Assembly: GCA_900469475.1 (NCBI GenBank)
Contig: UBXG01000011.1
Location: 1 to 34,032, forward strand
DNA length: 34,032 nt
Reading direction: 5' to 3'
DNA from: Hyphomicrobiales bacterium
Lineage (GTDB): Bacteria; Pseudomonadota; Alphaproteobacteria; Rhizobiales; Rhizobiaceae
The notes under the pieces were generated by a model that was not told where the DNA came from, searched no databases, and saw only the letters and a program-made list of their open reading frames with translations. The position numbers and the translations under genes are program-made. Positions 1 to 8,018 of this stretch are shown one piece after another (position 1 is the stretch's first letter; the number at the start of each line of letters is the position of its first letter).

Positions 1-42
1 AATTACCCGTGGCAGGTCACGTGGATTCTGACACTCCACCAG

Positions 43-112
43 TCTCAAGTTAACTGCCAAACGCCGTGTAGGAATCTCAGATAAACTGCCAAGTCTCAAA
101 TTGAGTGCCGAA
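43..112. repeat. Three degenerate 18-20 bp direct repeats (possible transposon end)
   Basis: Three similar units lie in tandem: TCTCAAGTTAACTGCCAA (43-60), TCTCAGATAAACTGCCAA (75-92) and TCTCAAATTGAGTGCCGAAG (94-113), with unit starts 32 and 19 nt apart. A TGT trinucleotide at 67 precedes the second unit. Several short transposase-binding repeats close to a TGT terminus are typical of the ends of IS21-, Tn552- and Tn7-like elements. No transposase of those families is in the window, so this is inferred to be an end whose body lies left of base 1, or a relic. Confidence 0.4.
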
Positions 113-290
113 GTAACTTATTGAGTTCGTTAGGATAGAGTCTCGCCGTTAACTGGAAAACGACACTGGTGGTTCGAGCGGGAAATCTCCCGAGACCGTC
201 GATTGCCGTCTTTCATGCTGATCTTGATGGCTCGAAACCTGGGTCTGTCGATGCGATCTTCGATGACATTAGAGAGCGGATCGCGCCGCT

Positions 291-803
291 TTATTTTATC
301 ATGGCCAGTCGAGAGCGGAGGAAGGTACGAATGTCCTCTGGCATCGTGGCGGCTGGCAGCGTCATAAACTGGTCCCGCTCTAGAAAGAGCATGAAGAACT
401 CCGGCGTTTCCCACATGTCCACGAAACGAGACCATCGCAATGTCGTCGAACCGAATTCGGATGTAATGGTCACGTCAGCATCTCGGAGAACAAAATCGGC
501 GGCTGGACGTGTCATCGAGCGGAATTTGCCAACCGTTTTGACTAGATGCGCTCGCCATACGAATAGGTAAAGCAGCGGGGTCAATGAGATTGCAGCAATT
601 TCAATTGCCGACACCCATGATGGGTCCTCCTTCCACCCTTTTGCCAGGCTGACACCCAAAGCCGCCATGGCTAGAAGACCTAGCCAACCGCGCCGACACA
701 CCACGCCTCGCCATACGAACAATCGAACAGCTTTTCGTAGCATCGTTTCGGTATAGGCGGCTCTGTAATGCAGGACCGTCGCTTTGAGAAAGTCGTCAGT
801 CAT
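291..803 (-). CDS. YcxB-like membrane protein
   Basis: This 170-residue protein has two hydrophobic segments (about residues 38-55 and 65-83). A C-terminal cytoplasmic part follows, with the pattern typical of the YcxB-like domain: an 'ADFVLRDADVTITSEFGSTTLRWSR' -like stretch around residues 100-125, then 'FMLFLERDQFMTLPA' near 137-151. Members of this family are small membrane proteins of unknown function. The start is the ATG at 803; an AAGGAG lies about 12 nt upstream, a little far. It stands alone between probable transposon debris and an unknown secreted protein, and nothing in the context assigns a role. Family assignment is from overall pattern only. Confidence 0.65.
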   Translation of the reverse strand: MTDDFLKATVLHYRAAYTETMLRKAVRLFVWRGVVCRRGWLGLLAMAALGVSLAKGWKEDPSWVSAIEIAAISLTPLLYLFVWRAHLVKTVGKFRSMTRPAADFVLRDADVTITSEFGSTTLRWSRFVDMWETPEFFMLFLERDQFMTLPAATMPEDIRTFLRSRLAMIK

Positions 804-1021
804 CCGGCGGGATCACTCCTTTCGCGAGCGCAAAATCGTCCGCTAGAGCTTATTCTGGTCAACAGAATCAAGGGCTCTGTTTTCCTGGCGAATTCTGCTG
901 ATTGGCCGAGTTGCAAAAGACTAGGTACATCCAAGTCTCCGGGCCGAAAATCTAGGAAAACCAATCACCGATCCCAGCGTCACCGGAGCAAATGAGCGCC
1001 TTTGTGCAATGTCGGCCGGTC

Positions 1022-1717
1022 TCATCTCGGTTCACATTGCATAATGTCTGTCATCACCTGGGCCCACCACGGCGGCGTCTTGTCTAACGAAGCGATCCAC
1101 GAGTCGATTTGCGGATCACTGGCGCCGCGCTTGATCGCTTTTAGCATGCACTCACATTGTCCAAGCGTCTCGTCGAAGGCGCGGGCGCCGTTGTTGTACA
1201 TGTTTTTCAGGCATCCAGCTTTTATATCTTGATCGCGCTTGGAAATGCGCATTGTTTCGTCGGCCGAGAAAATATCTCTCAGTACTTTTGACTGCTCTGG
1301 GTTGGTATATGCGTAGTCGAGCCGTCCCTGGCGTAAATCTGCCTTGAAGGACTCGCAAGTAGCAACGGCCGCTTCCAACGGATCTACCTCATGCCGTAGT
1401 TGCCGCGCTAATTGTTCCCTCAGCGCGGGAGTGAGTGTGGCAAGTATCTTGTCCGCGGGTAAGGTCACGTCCATGTTCTCAATTGCGGTCAAATGCAGAA
1501 GGAAGCGCAACGTGTAATCGCTATTGTCGTGACTGATGCAGCGCTCGCCGAGCGTATTAATATGATGGCGCGCTCGTTCAACGGACATTGCCGCAGATTT
1601 TTGTTGATCAGAGTAATCGCCAGATAATGGAACTGCCCGTGCAAGAGCTGTCGAAATCATCGCAGCCGTTAGGACGTACAGGCAAAATCGAGTCATTCTC
1701 TTCCAAGTCTTGCGCAT
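1022..1717 (-). CDS. Secreted protein of unknown function
   Basis: This 231-residue protein starts with a basic N-terminus (MRKTWKRMTR) and a hydrophobic stretch to about residue 28 ending in ALA-RA, a good Sec signal peptide. The mature part is mostly helical and charged. It has cysteines near residues 59, 119, 193, 213, 215 and 228, including a CECM pair near the end, which suggests disulfides or metal binding. I do not recognise a family. A GGTGAG before the ATG at 1717 is a fair ribosome site; an alternative ATG at 1696 would keep most of the signal peptide. Codon use and length suggest a real gene. Confidence 0.55.
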   Translation of the reverse strand: MRKTWKRMTRFCLYVLTAAMISTALARAVPLSGDYSDQQKSAAMSVERARHHINTLGERCISHDNSDYTLRFLLHLTAIENMDVTLPADKILATLTPALREQLARQLRHEVDPLEAAVATCESFKADLRQGRLDYAYTNPEQSKVLRDIFSADETMRISKRDQDIKAGCLKNMYNNGARAFDETLGQCECMLKAIKRGASDPQIDSWIASLDKTPPWWAQVMTDIMQCEPR

Positions 1718-2032
1718 TTTTCTAGACTCACCCTCAAGTTGCTCGAGGCTGATTTCCGGAAGTTATGCGGCAATCCACGTAATGTCGATAGCCACGGCGA
1801 TGTTGGTTTTCGCATAGAACAGATGAATTGGATGCCAATGATTTGGCGCCAAAATTATCCCGTTGGCATTTGATTGGCGCATCCCAGATGGGGAAAGAGC
1901 AGGTTCTAATGACTTCGCCCGTTAGCAGCGCGAACGTCAATCGCTGTGCAGCCCCCTCAACATCTTTCGTACTTTTTGCGGCGTTGGTGCAGCGATCGCC
2001 GTGTAAGCGGATGTCAGTCTTTGATGCCTTTG
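1718..2032. other. Gene-poor stretch
   Basis: About 315 bases lie between the secreted protein and the IS5-family remnant. Short open frames exist on both strands (1734-2078 minus, 1828-2043 plus), but neither has recognisable composition or homology. The stretch probably contains the outer part of the decayed IS5 element and the promoter of the secreted protein. I could not identify terminal inverted repeats. Confidence 0.4.
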
Positions 2033-2497
2033 CTACTCGGTAGCTTGTCTGTACCGGGCAGAATTCGAGTGTGCACATTCCAGCATTCGATTAAGGACGG
2101 CGCAGCCGATGGCGACCTCCGTCTGCTGGGCGCGGAATGAGCGTGCCCGTAGCCCGTGTCCGATGATCGATTTGTAACGACCGATCGCGGTCTCGACCAG
2201 GGATCGTTTTCCGTAGCCGGTCGCGACCTGCCACTTCATTCGGCCATCGGCGTTGATCGCCGCAATGTGCCGGTCTCTTTGACGGGAGAGACCGGCGTCC
2301 GCCCGTTCTATCGCATTGGCGCGTGGCGGAATGACGACTGCCGCGTCAGGACTGTGTCCGGCGACGGCCTCATAGGTCGGGTTGCCGTCATAGGCGCCAT
2401 CGGCCGTGAACTGATCGATCGGCACGTCGATCTGGTCGAGCAGTGGCCCAACTTGAGAGGCGTCGCAGCCGACAAGGTCGCCGTCTCGGTCAATCTT
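2033..2497 (-). pseudogene. IS5-family transposase, 3' remnant
   Basis: The frame reads KIDRDGDLVGCDASQVGPLL and then DQIDVPIDQFTADGAYDG, which contains the second catalytic Asp of the DDE transposases (ADGAYD). Further on are the YGKRSLVETAIGRYK segment with the catalytic Glu and a C-terminal QQTEVAIGCAVLNRML typical of IS5/IS1031-group transposases. The N-terminal half is missing: an in-frame TAG sits at 2498-2500 and no matching coding sequence follows to the right. The element is therefore truncated and inactive. It marks a place where mobile DNA has come and gone beside the broken gene to its right. Confidence 0.8.
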
Positions 2498-2803
2498 CTA
2501 CTGCGCTCCTTCGGCCGGACGCGCACATTTTAATGACATATCTGCATTGGATCGGATGGTCCTCGCTAGCTCGAACGAATTTTGTTCAAGATAGGAAGAA
2601 AAGTAGGACAACCTGCTTACCAGATCGGAGCTCAGCCCGGGGGCGGGTTTATGGCTCTCTAACAACCGGTACTAAGAAAGACTTGTCGCATCTGGGATTT
2701 GGAAATTCCAAGCTCCGCGCAGCTCTCAAGATAGAATTGCGGCGGCATGATCAGAACCTTCTTACCGGCACTGGACATCAAGCTGATCGTTTGCATCGTC
2801 CAA
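2498..2803. other. Stretch without recognisable genes
   Basis: About 306 bases lie between two truncated genes. A long plus-strand frame crosses it but is low-complexity in the way of a non-coding read-through and runs antisense into the IS5 remnant. I see no promoter, repeat or hairpin that I can defend. It is probably junction DNA left by insertion and deletion. Confidence 0.35.
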
Positions 2804-3070
2804 TCAGCCCTTCTGCCTCCCATACGCTGAAAGATGTTCGGTCGCGGGTGATACTTGCGGATGATAGGCGAGCATCGCCACCTTCGCCGCCTTGACCGCC
2901 GGAGCGTCCAGAAAGGCAGGATCGGCCAAGCGTCGGTGAAGGGACTTGCTCGATACAGCCAACACCAACATATCCGTGCGCATGCCGCTCATCCCGCCAG
3001 ATAGGTTCGGCTCGTTAAAACGCATCACGAAATCCGCATTGTCGACGATAACTGCGAGCCTGGGGTTCAT
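2804..3070 (-). pseudogene. Glycosyltransferase-29/'urease operon accessory'-like protein, N-terminal fragment
   Basis: The start at 3070 is fixed by AAGGA six bases upstream. The protein begins MNPRLAVIVDNADFVMRFNE and continues NLSGGMSGMRTDMLVLAVSS. This is the usual opening of rhizobial proteins annotated as urease operon accessory or glycosyltransferase family 29-like: a beta-strand, a 'D..DFV.RFN' sugar-nucleotide motif, then 'G.RTD.LVL'. Only about 70 residues match; the rest of the expected 200 or more residues is missing, and the frame runs out in unrelated sequence. It is probably a gene truncated by the event that left the IS5 debris. Confidence 0.55.
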
Positions 3071-3195
3071 TTGAATCCTTCGAAATCTGTCGACACAATG
3101 TGCCATGACACCGCGAGAGATCATCGACGGGCCATCAATTTGATCATATAATCGTCGCGATTGACATGCAACGACCGTTACAATAGGTGTGAGCC

Positions 3196-3771
3196 ATGGT
3201 TGAGATGGCTTGGCTGCTGCTGACGTACAAGGTCCCTTCGGATCCCGCGACGAGGCGGGTGGCGCTTTGGCGCAAGATCAAGGGGCTCGGCGCCGTCTAC
3301 GTCCAAAATGGTGTCTGCATGCTTCCCAAGACGGACGAACACGTACGGCGCTTCAAGATGTTGGAGAATGATATCGTCGAGATGGGCGGGGAATCCTTCA
3401 TCCTGGAGACGGTCGCGATCGATCCCGGCCAGCAGGAGAAGGTCGTCGCTCGCTTCAAGGCCGATCGCGATGAGCACTATCATGAGTTTCTCGAACGTTG
3501 CGGCGACTTCGAAAACGAGATTGCCAAGGAAACGGCTGCGGGGAAGTTCTCTTACGCGGAACTCGAGGAGAACGACGCCGACCTGAAGAAACTTCAGGAT
3601 TGGCTCGAGAAGATCAGAAAGCTCGACTTCTACGGAGCGTCGCTTGCGGCCGGGGCTGAGGAACGGCTGAAGGCCTGCGAGGCACTGCTCGATGCCTTCG
3701 CCAAGCAGGTGTTCGAAGCCCACGAGGAAACGAGAAGCAGCACGTCGAAACCAACGGAGCAGAAGGACTGA
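3196..3771 (+). CDS. ChrB N-terminal domain protein (chromate-resistance type)
   Basis: This 191-residue protein opens MVEMAWLLLTYKVPSDPATR and carries the ChrB N-terminal domain: AVYVQNGVCMLP near 36-47, then MLENDIVEMGGESFILE around 60-76 and an FKADRDEHY segment near 96. The last 60 residues are charged and helical. Full ChrB proteins (about 300 residues) add a C-terminal domain that is absent here, as in many rhizobial single-domain versions. In chromate operons ChrB is a chromate-responsive regulator; the role of the isolated domain is not settled. It ends 2 nt before a cation transporter start, so the two are translationally linked. No chrA is present. Confidence 0.75.
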   Translation: MVEMAWLLLTYKVPSDPATRRVALWRKIKGLGAVYVQNGVCMLPKTDEHVRRFKMLENDIVEMGGESFILETVAIDPGQQEKVVARFKADRDEHYHEFLERCGDFENEIAKETAAGKFSYAELEENDADLKKLQDWLEKIRKLDFYGASLAAGAEERLKACEALLDAFAKQVFEAHEETRSSTSKPTEQKD

Positions 3772-3773
3772 CG

Positions 3774-4373
3774 ATGACGGTGTTGATAGGCGAAGGCCTC
3801 AGACGGGTCGTAAGGCAGGTAGCGCTTCTCAATCTCGGCTACTTCGGGATCGAGTTCCTGGTTGCGCTGTCGATCGGTTCTGTCTCGCTATTTGCCGACA
3901 GTGTGGACTTCCTTGAAGACGCCTCCATCAATCTGCTGATCGCCATCGCGCTCGGCTGGAGCGTGCGCAACCGTGCCCGTGTCGGCATGGTGCTTGCCGG
4001 TATCCTCCTGATCCCTGGGCTCGCCACCGTCTGGATGGCCTGGCAGAAGTTCATGACGCCCGCTATTGCACCCGACCCGTTGTCGCTGTCGCTGACGGGC
4101 CTCGGCGCGCTTGTCGTGAACCTGTCGTGCGCCTTGATGCTCACCCGCTATCGCCATCACAACGGCAGCCTGACCCGTGCTGCCTTTCTCTCCGCTCGCA
4201 ACGATGCGTTCGCGAACATCGCCATCATCGCCGCCGGGCTGGTGACCGCACTTGTCTGGCATTCCGCCTGGCCGGACCTCATCGTCGGACTGGCGATCGC
4301 GGCATTGAATGCGGATGCCGCACGCGAGGTGTGGACTGCCGCTCGCAATGAACATCGTACCGCCCAGCCTTAA
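3774..4373 (+). CDS. Single-domain cation diffusion facilitator (CDF) transporter
   Basis: This 199-residue membrane protein has about five or six hydrophobic segments and no C-terminal cytoplasmic CDF domain. Helix 2 carries FADSVDFLEDASINLL, which fits the CDF pattern A-D-x-x-H/D-x-x-x-D with aspartate instead of histidine. The matching helix near residues 138-150 reads SARNDAFANIAIIAAG, where the usual first His is Ser. The metal site would therefore be Asp-rich and unlike the His/Asp site of zinc exporters. Two bases separate it from the ChrB-domain gene, so both are one operon. The likely role is export of a divalent cation from the cytoplasm; the ion cannot be read from sequence. Confidence 0.75.
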   Translation: MTVLIGEGLRRVVRQVALLNLGYFGIEFLVALSIGSVSLFADSVDFLEDASINLLIAIALGWSVRNRARVGMVLAGILLIPGLATVWMAWQKFMTPAIAPDPLSLSLTGLGALVVNLSCALMLTRYRHHNGSLTRAAFLSARNDAFANIAIIAAGLVTALVWHSAWPDLIVGLAIAALNADAAREVWTAARNEHRTAQP

Positions 4374-4483
4374 ACAGGACTCTGGCCGACTCCAGCGAGT
4401 TGCGGTCCTGCATCTGCGAGATAGATCAATTGATGGAACCAACACTGCAAAAACACGGATCCCATCCCAGAAGGGAGGTTCGA

Positions 4484-4720
4484 ATGATGCGGACCATTGT
4501 AACGTTCATGAAAAAGAGCTGGCCGTTTTTGCTGGCGGCTCTACTCAGCGTTCTCGTGATCATCATCTATAATATGGGCGAACTGCTTGAGAAGCATCAT
4601 CGCAAGCTGATGGAAAACGTCCATTACGCGATCGCCGCCGGCATTCTTTTTGTCTCATTCTATCTAATCGCCATGCTCATCCATACGATCTGGACCTCCG
4701 AACCAGATGACGACGAATAG
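4484..4720 (+). CDS. Small two-helix membrane protein
   Basis: The ATG at 4484 (or 4487) follows GGGAGG at 4473-4478, giving a 77-78 residue protein; the longer upstream reading is unlikely. It has a basic start (MMRTIVTFMKKSW), a first membrane helix at about residues 12-30, a charged hairpin (ELLEKHHRKLMENVH) and a second helix near 48-70, then an acidic tail EPDDDE. I do not recognise a family. It lies 110 nt after the CDF gene in the same direction and may be co-transcribed with it. The His/Glu loop could bind metal, but that is speculation. Confidence 0.6.
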   Translation: MMRTIVTFMKKSWPFLLAALLSVLVIIIYNMGELLEKHHRKLMENVHYAIAAGILFVSFYLIAMLIHTIWTSEPDDDE

Positions 4721-4758
4721 CGAACGGGAGTAGCCAGCCACTTGAAGCGGGAGACCGT

Positions 4759-6828
4759 TCAGGGCCTGCTCGTAGCAAGCGACTGCCGAGCCTGCGACAG
4801 CAATGGGACATACAACGAGCCCAGACTTCCTGCGAAAGTCGCGGTCAGATGGTCTGCGTCCTTGTAGATCGGCAGACCGTTGCGAACCGCATCGCAATGG
4901 CCGTTGCCGCAGATCGACGGAAGCGGGTCGATGATCGCTGCCTGATACTTAGAGGCAAGACGCGTCAGGATCGCACGGGAGAGCGCCTGGCGCTTCTCGA
5001 TATAGCTCCATGGCGGCGCGACATCGGTCGGCGCGCCTCTCATCATCGCTCTCGCGACAGCCTCGGGCATGTAGTGCCCCATCTCCGGGACATCCATGAC
5101 CAGCACGATCCTGGTGCCTTGTTTTGTCAGCTCGGCCATCAAACGATCGAGCGTTTCGACGACGGAGGCGGACCGATCCTCCAAAGGCGGTGGCACCAAC
5201 GGATCGAAATACGGCCCCTCGTTCGGCAACTCGGCATCATGGACATATTTGGGCCAGTAGGCGACCAGAAAGACAAGCGGAACGTGGCGGGTCGCGACCA
5301 GATCCCGCACCGCGCCATTGAAGTCACCACAGCGCCTCGTGTCGCCACGCGGCGTTAACTGAACGTCTGGCAGGGGTGGACAGGAAGAATGTCCAGCAAA
5401 GAGGCCAGCGACGCCGGTTTAAGTGGCGGCGGCATCGATGGCCGGCGCCATCGCGCCGGAATGGGAATCTCCCCAGACGAGAAATGTTGGATTGTTGGAA
5501 CTCGCAACGCCGAGCGGGCAGAGCCTGGCAGCGCGTATATCGGCGACGGACGGTCCGGTCGTATCGGCGTCGGCAAAGCACGGAGGCACGCCGAACCGGC
5601 TTTCGTCATAGGTTGACGCATAGACTTTCTGCACATCCGCCGGCAGGCGACCCGGCACGCCGCCATGGTGAGCGACATAGTCGCCCGCCACGACCGTAAT
5701 AACCATAATCGTCGCTGCCCCAGCAAATAGTGGCCATCGCTTCACGAAACTGCCCCGTCCGCGAAACGGCTGCTCGATGAAGCGCCATGAGAAGGTAGCG
5801 ATGGCGAGAGAGGTCAGGACGATCAGACTGCCATGAAGCAGCGACAGTTCCCGACCGACCATCTCACGGCTGAACACAAGAATGGGCCAGTGCCACAGGT
5901 AAAGGGAATACGAGATCAGGCCCACAAAGACCATCGCCCTCGACCGGAGGATCCTGCCCGCCGGCCCGAGATCGTCCCGTGCATAGATAATCAGTGCGGC
6001 GCCCAGGCAAGGCAGGAGCGCCGCGGGGCCAGGAAAGAGCGTGTGATCACTAAATCCGAATACGGCCACCGCGATCAGCAGGACGCCGCCGGAAGCAACA
6101 CCTGCCCGTACCACCAGCTTCGTCGGCGCGGGTATCGCATCAAAGGCCAGCAACGCACCGAGGAGAAGCTCCCAGGCGCGGAACTGGAGCAGATAGAATG
6201 CTGCGACCTGTGATCGAAATAGCATCCATGTGCTCGCCGCTAACGATGCGATCGACAGGCCGATCAAGATCGGCACCATGCGTCGTCGTGCGTAGCGGTT
6301 GATCGTCGCCAACAGCAGTGGAAACAGGATATAGAACTGCTCCTCGACGGCAAGCGACCAGGTGTGCAGTAGCGGCTTCATCTGCGCGCCGATGTCGAAA
6401 TAGCTGCTCTCCTTCTCAAACTGGATGTTCGATGTGAACAGGGCCGCCGCCTTCAGGCTGCGCGCGAAATACGCGAACTCGGCGGGCATCAGAAGAAACC
6501 ACGCCGCGACGGACGATGCCGCAAGAACGGCAAACAGAGTTGGAAAAATCCGCCGAATGCGACGTTCGTAGAAACGCACCAGGCTGAAATCGCCGCGAGC
6601 GATTTCCCCGGAGATCAGCGATGCCATGAGAAATCCGGAGATGACGAAGAACACGTCGACGCCGACGAAGCCGCCGCCAAATCCCGGTATCCCGGCGTGA
6701 TAAAGCACAACTGGAATGATCGCCAGAGCACGCAGTCCATCGATGTCCCTGCGGTAGGCGAGCTGGCCTTGACCGCCAAGCTCATGGACTGATGCTGGCG
6801 ACGCCGGGCGGCCGAGTATGAGATTCAA
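4759..6828 (-). pseudogene. OafA/YrhL-type acyltransferase with SGNH domain, interrupted by one in-frame stop
   Basis: One reading frame runs for 690 codons and is broken only by TAA at 5419-5421 (codon 470). Before it lies a complete acyltransferase-3 domain: YRRDIDGLRALAIIPVVLYH near residue 28, the GGGFVGVDVFFVISGFL signature and about ten membrane helices to residue 380. An SGNH domain then starts with LVWGDSHSGAM. After the stop the same frame continues through the rest of the SGNH domain to the catalytic DADHL near the end. The stop was probably CAA (Gln). Such proteins O-acetylate surface polysaccharides. The start is a TTG with GGAG 8 nt upstream, overlapping the preceding ChrB-like frame by the sequence TTGA. 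The membrane half could still be made. Confidence 0.85.
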
Positions 6829-7187
6829 CAGTCATTCTCCAGATATTGTCGGCGGACCGGCTCGAAATCGGCCCATCGGCCGACGAAATGGCGACACAAA
6901 CCATCGCGATCAGCCTTGAAGCGGCCGACGACTTTCTCCTGTTCGCTGGGATCGATCGAGACCGTCCCCAGGATGAAGGATTCTTCGCCCGTCTTGGAAA
7001 CATCATTCTCTAGCATCTTGAGCTGCCGAATGTGGTCCTCAGTCTTTGCCAACACTCAGACGCCGTTCTGCAGATAGACCGCATCCATGCTCGTTAACCG
7101 CCGCAGCGGCGCGGGACGCTTAGCGGCGGGTTCGGGCGTAACCCTGTACGTCGGGACAAGCCATGCTGACGTTACCATAGGGTTCAT
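6825..7187 (-). pseudogene. Second ChrB N-domain gene, broken by an in-frame TGA
   Basis: Read from the ATG at 7187 (or the better-matching ATG at 7178) the frame gives MVTSAWLVPTYRVTPEP, then AVYLQNGV, a TGA at 7056-7058, and continues VLAKTEDHIRQLKMLEND and ESFILGTVSIDPSEQEKVV. This is a diverged copy of the intact protein at 3196. The TGA sits exactly where that protein has Cys (NGVCML), so one base change of a TGC/TGT codon explains it. The frame ends at residue 120, and its terminal TGA overlaps the acyltransferase TTG start. The upstream ribosome site is poor. The gene is inactive unless the stop is suppressed. Confidence 0.8.
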
Positions 7188-7397
7188 TTTAGTGAAACGA
7201 CCGTAGCAAATCAACCGTGTCCCAAGCGCGAAACGCAGCGCCGATGCCTGTCACTGCGGTCTGGTTCCGTCAGCTCAACTTGAAGAAAGGGGCACGAGTT
7301 ATGGGAGCAGACAATATTTATTGTTCAGACAAAGGCCAAGTCGGCACCGGCAAAAGCGCGGAGTTCGGCACCGGCCGGCGCCAGAACCGAGAGCACA

Positions 7398-7580
7398 CTA
7401 GTTGACCTTGATCTGAAGGTGGTGGAGACGAGGCGGCAACTCCCTGGACAGGGCGGCGCGATGATACGGCGACATCTTCCGCCACGCGCGGATTTCTTCG
7501 AGCGTCCGCCCACACCCGACGCACCACTTGCTGCGCGGCTCATACTGACAGACCTCTGTGCAGGGAGAATCCTTGGCCAT
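7398..7580 (-). CDS. DUF1289 family small cysteine protein
   Basis: This 60-residue protein reads MAKDSPCTEVCQYEPRSKWC followed by VGCGRTLEEIRAWRKMSP. It contains the four cysteines (C7, C11, C20, C23) of the DUF1289 family, a small probable metal- or iron-sulfur-binding protein of unknown role. The ATG lies 7 nt after the RcnR-type repressor stop, so the two are co-transcribed. Linkage to a metal-responsive regulator suggests metal handling, but that is inference. Confidence 0.75.
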   Translation of the reverse strand: MAKDSPCTEVCQYEPRSKWCVGCGRTLEEIRAWRKMSPYHRAALSRELPPRLHHLQIKVN

Positions 7581-7587
7581 CGGAAGC

Positions 7588-7863
7588 CTATTTCAGATAG
7601 GCGCGTACGATGTCGATCAGCTCGGCCGCTCCTTCGTCGCGCTCACTTTGCGGAAGGTCGGCTGCTTGTAGATGGAAACGGATGTGATCCTCGATCACCT
7701 CGTTCATCAGCCCATTCATGGCGCCGCGAATGCCCGCGATGAGCTGCATGACGTCGGTATGGCTCTTTTCCTCTTCCAGCATCCGCTCCAGGCCTTCGAC
7801 CTGACCGCGAAGTCGGCGCACGCGGTTAATGAGTTTTGCTTTTTCGCGTACGGTATGAGTCAT
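7588..7863 (-). CDS. rcnR: RcnR/CsoR-family nickel/cobalt-responsive repressor
   Basis: This 91-residue all-helical repressor begins MTHTVREKAKLINRVRRLRG and contains GIRGAMNGLMNEVIEDHIRFH, the hallmarks of the RcnR/FrmR branch of the CsoR family. The metal positions of E. coli RcnR are His3, Cys35, His60 and His64. Here His3, His60 and His64 are kept, but position 35 is His (EKSHTDVMQ). An AGGAG stands 8 nt before the ATG. It is divergent from rcnA across a C6 operator and should repress rcnA until nickel or cobalt binds. The formaldehyde sensor FrmR is less likely because FrmR lacks His3 and keeps Cys35. In rhizobia the related regulator is called DmeR. Confidence 0.85.
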   Translation of the reverse strand: MTHTVREKAKLINRVRRLRGQVEGLERMLEEEKSHTDVMQLIAGIRGAMNGLMNEVIEDHIRFHLQAADLPQSERDEGAAELIDIVRAYLK

Positions 7864-7953
7864 GCGGCTGCTCCTGAAATTGGCGGTCCAGACCGATAAG
7901 CCGCCAAGGCCTCAGTCTCAATCGTCTCCTATCACAAACATATTTCGATGGGA

Positions 7954-7986
7954 TTGACAATAAATATTATACCCCCCTATGCTATA
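7954..7986 (+). promoter_or_regulatory. rcnA promoter with RcnR/DmeR-type operator
   Basis: TTGACA (7954-7959) and TATGCT (7978-7983), 18 nt apart, form a credible sigma-70 type promoter for rcnA. Between and over them lies ATTATACCCCCCTATGCTAT, a C6 tract flanked by AT-rich inverted arms. This fits the known RcnR operator plan (a G/C tract of six with short inverted repeats), and DmeR sites in rhizobia share a TATACCCCCCTATA core. The placement explains simple repression by occlusion of RNA polymerase. Confidence 0.75.
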
Positions 7987-8018
7987 GAGCATCTTAAGCA
8001 ATACCAGAAAGCCCCACA

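Noticed and set aside
2443..2895. Plus-strand frame of 150 codons over the IS5 and glycosyltransferase remnants
   Set aside because: It crosses the junctions of two truncated minus-strand genes and shows no domain pattern.
7217..7405. Plus-strand frame of 62 codons before the DUF1289 gene
   Set aside because: No ribosome site or family pattern was found, and it overlaps the end of the DUF1289 gene on the other strand.
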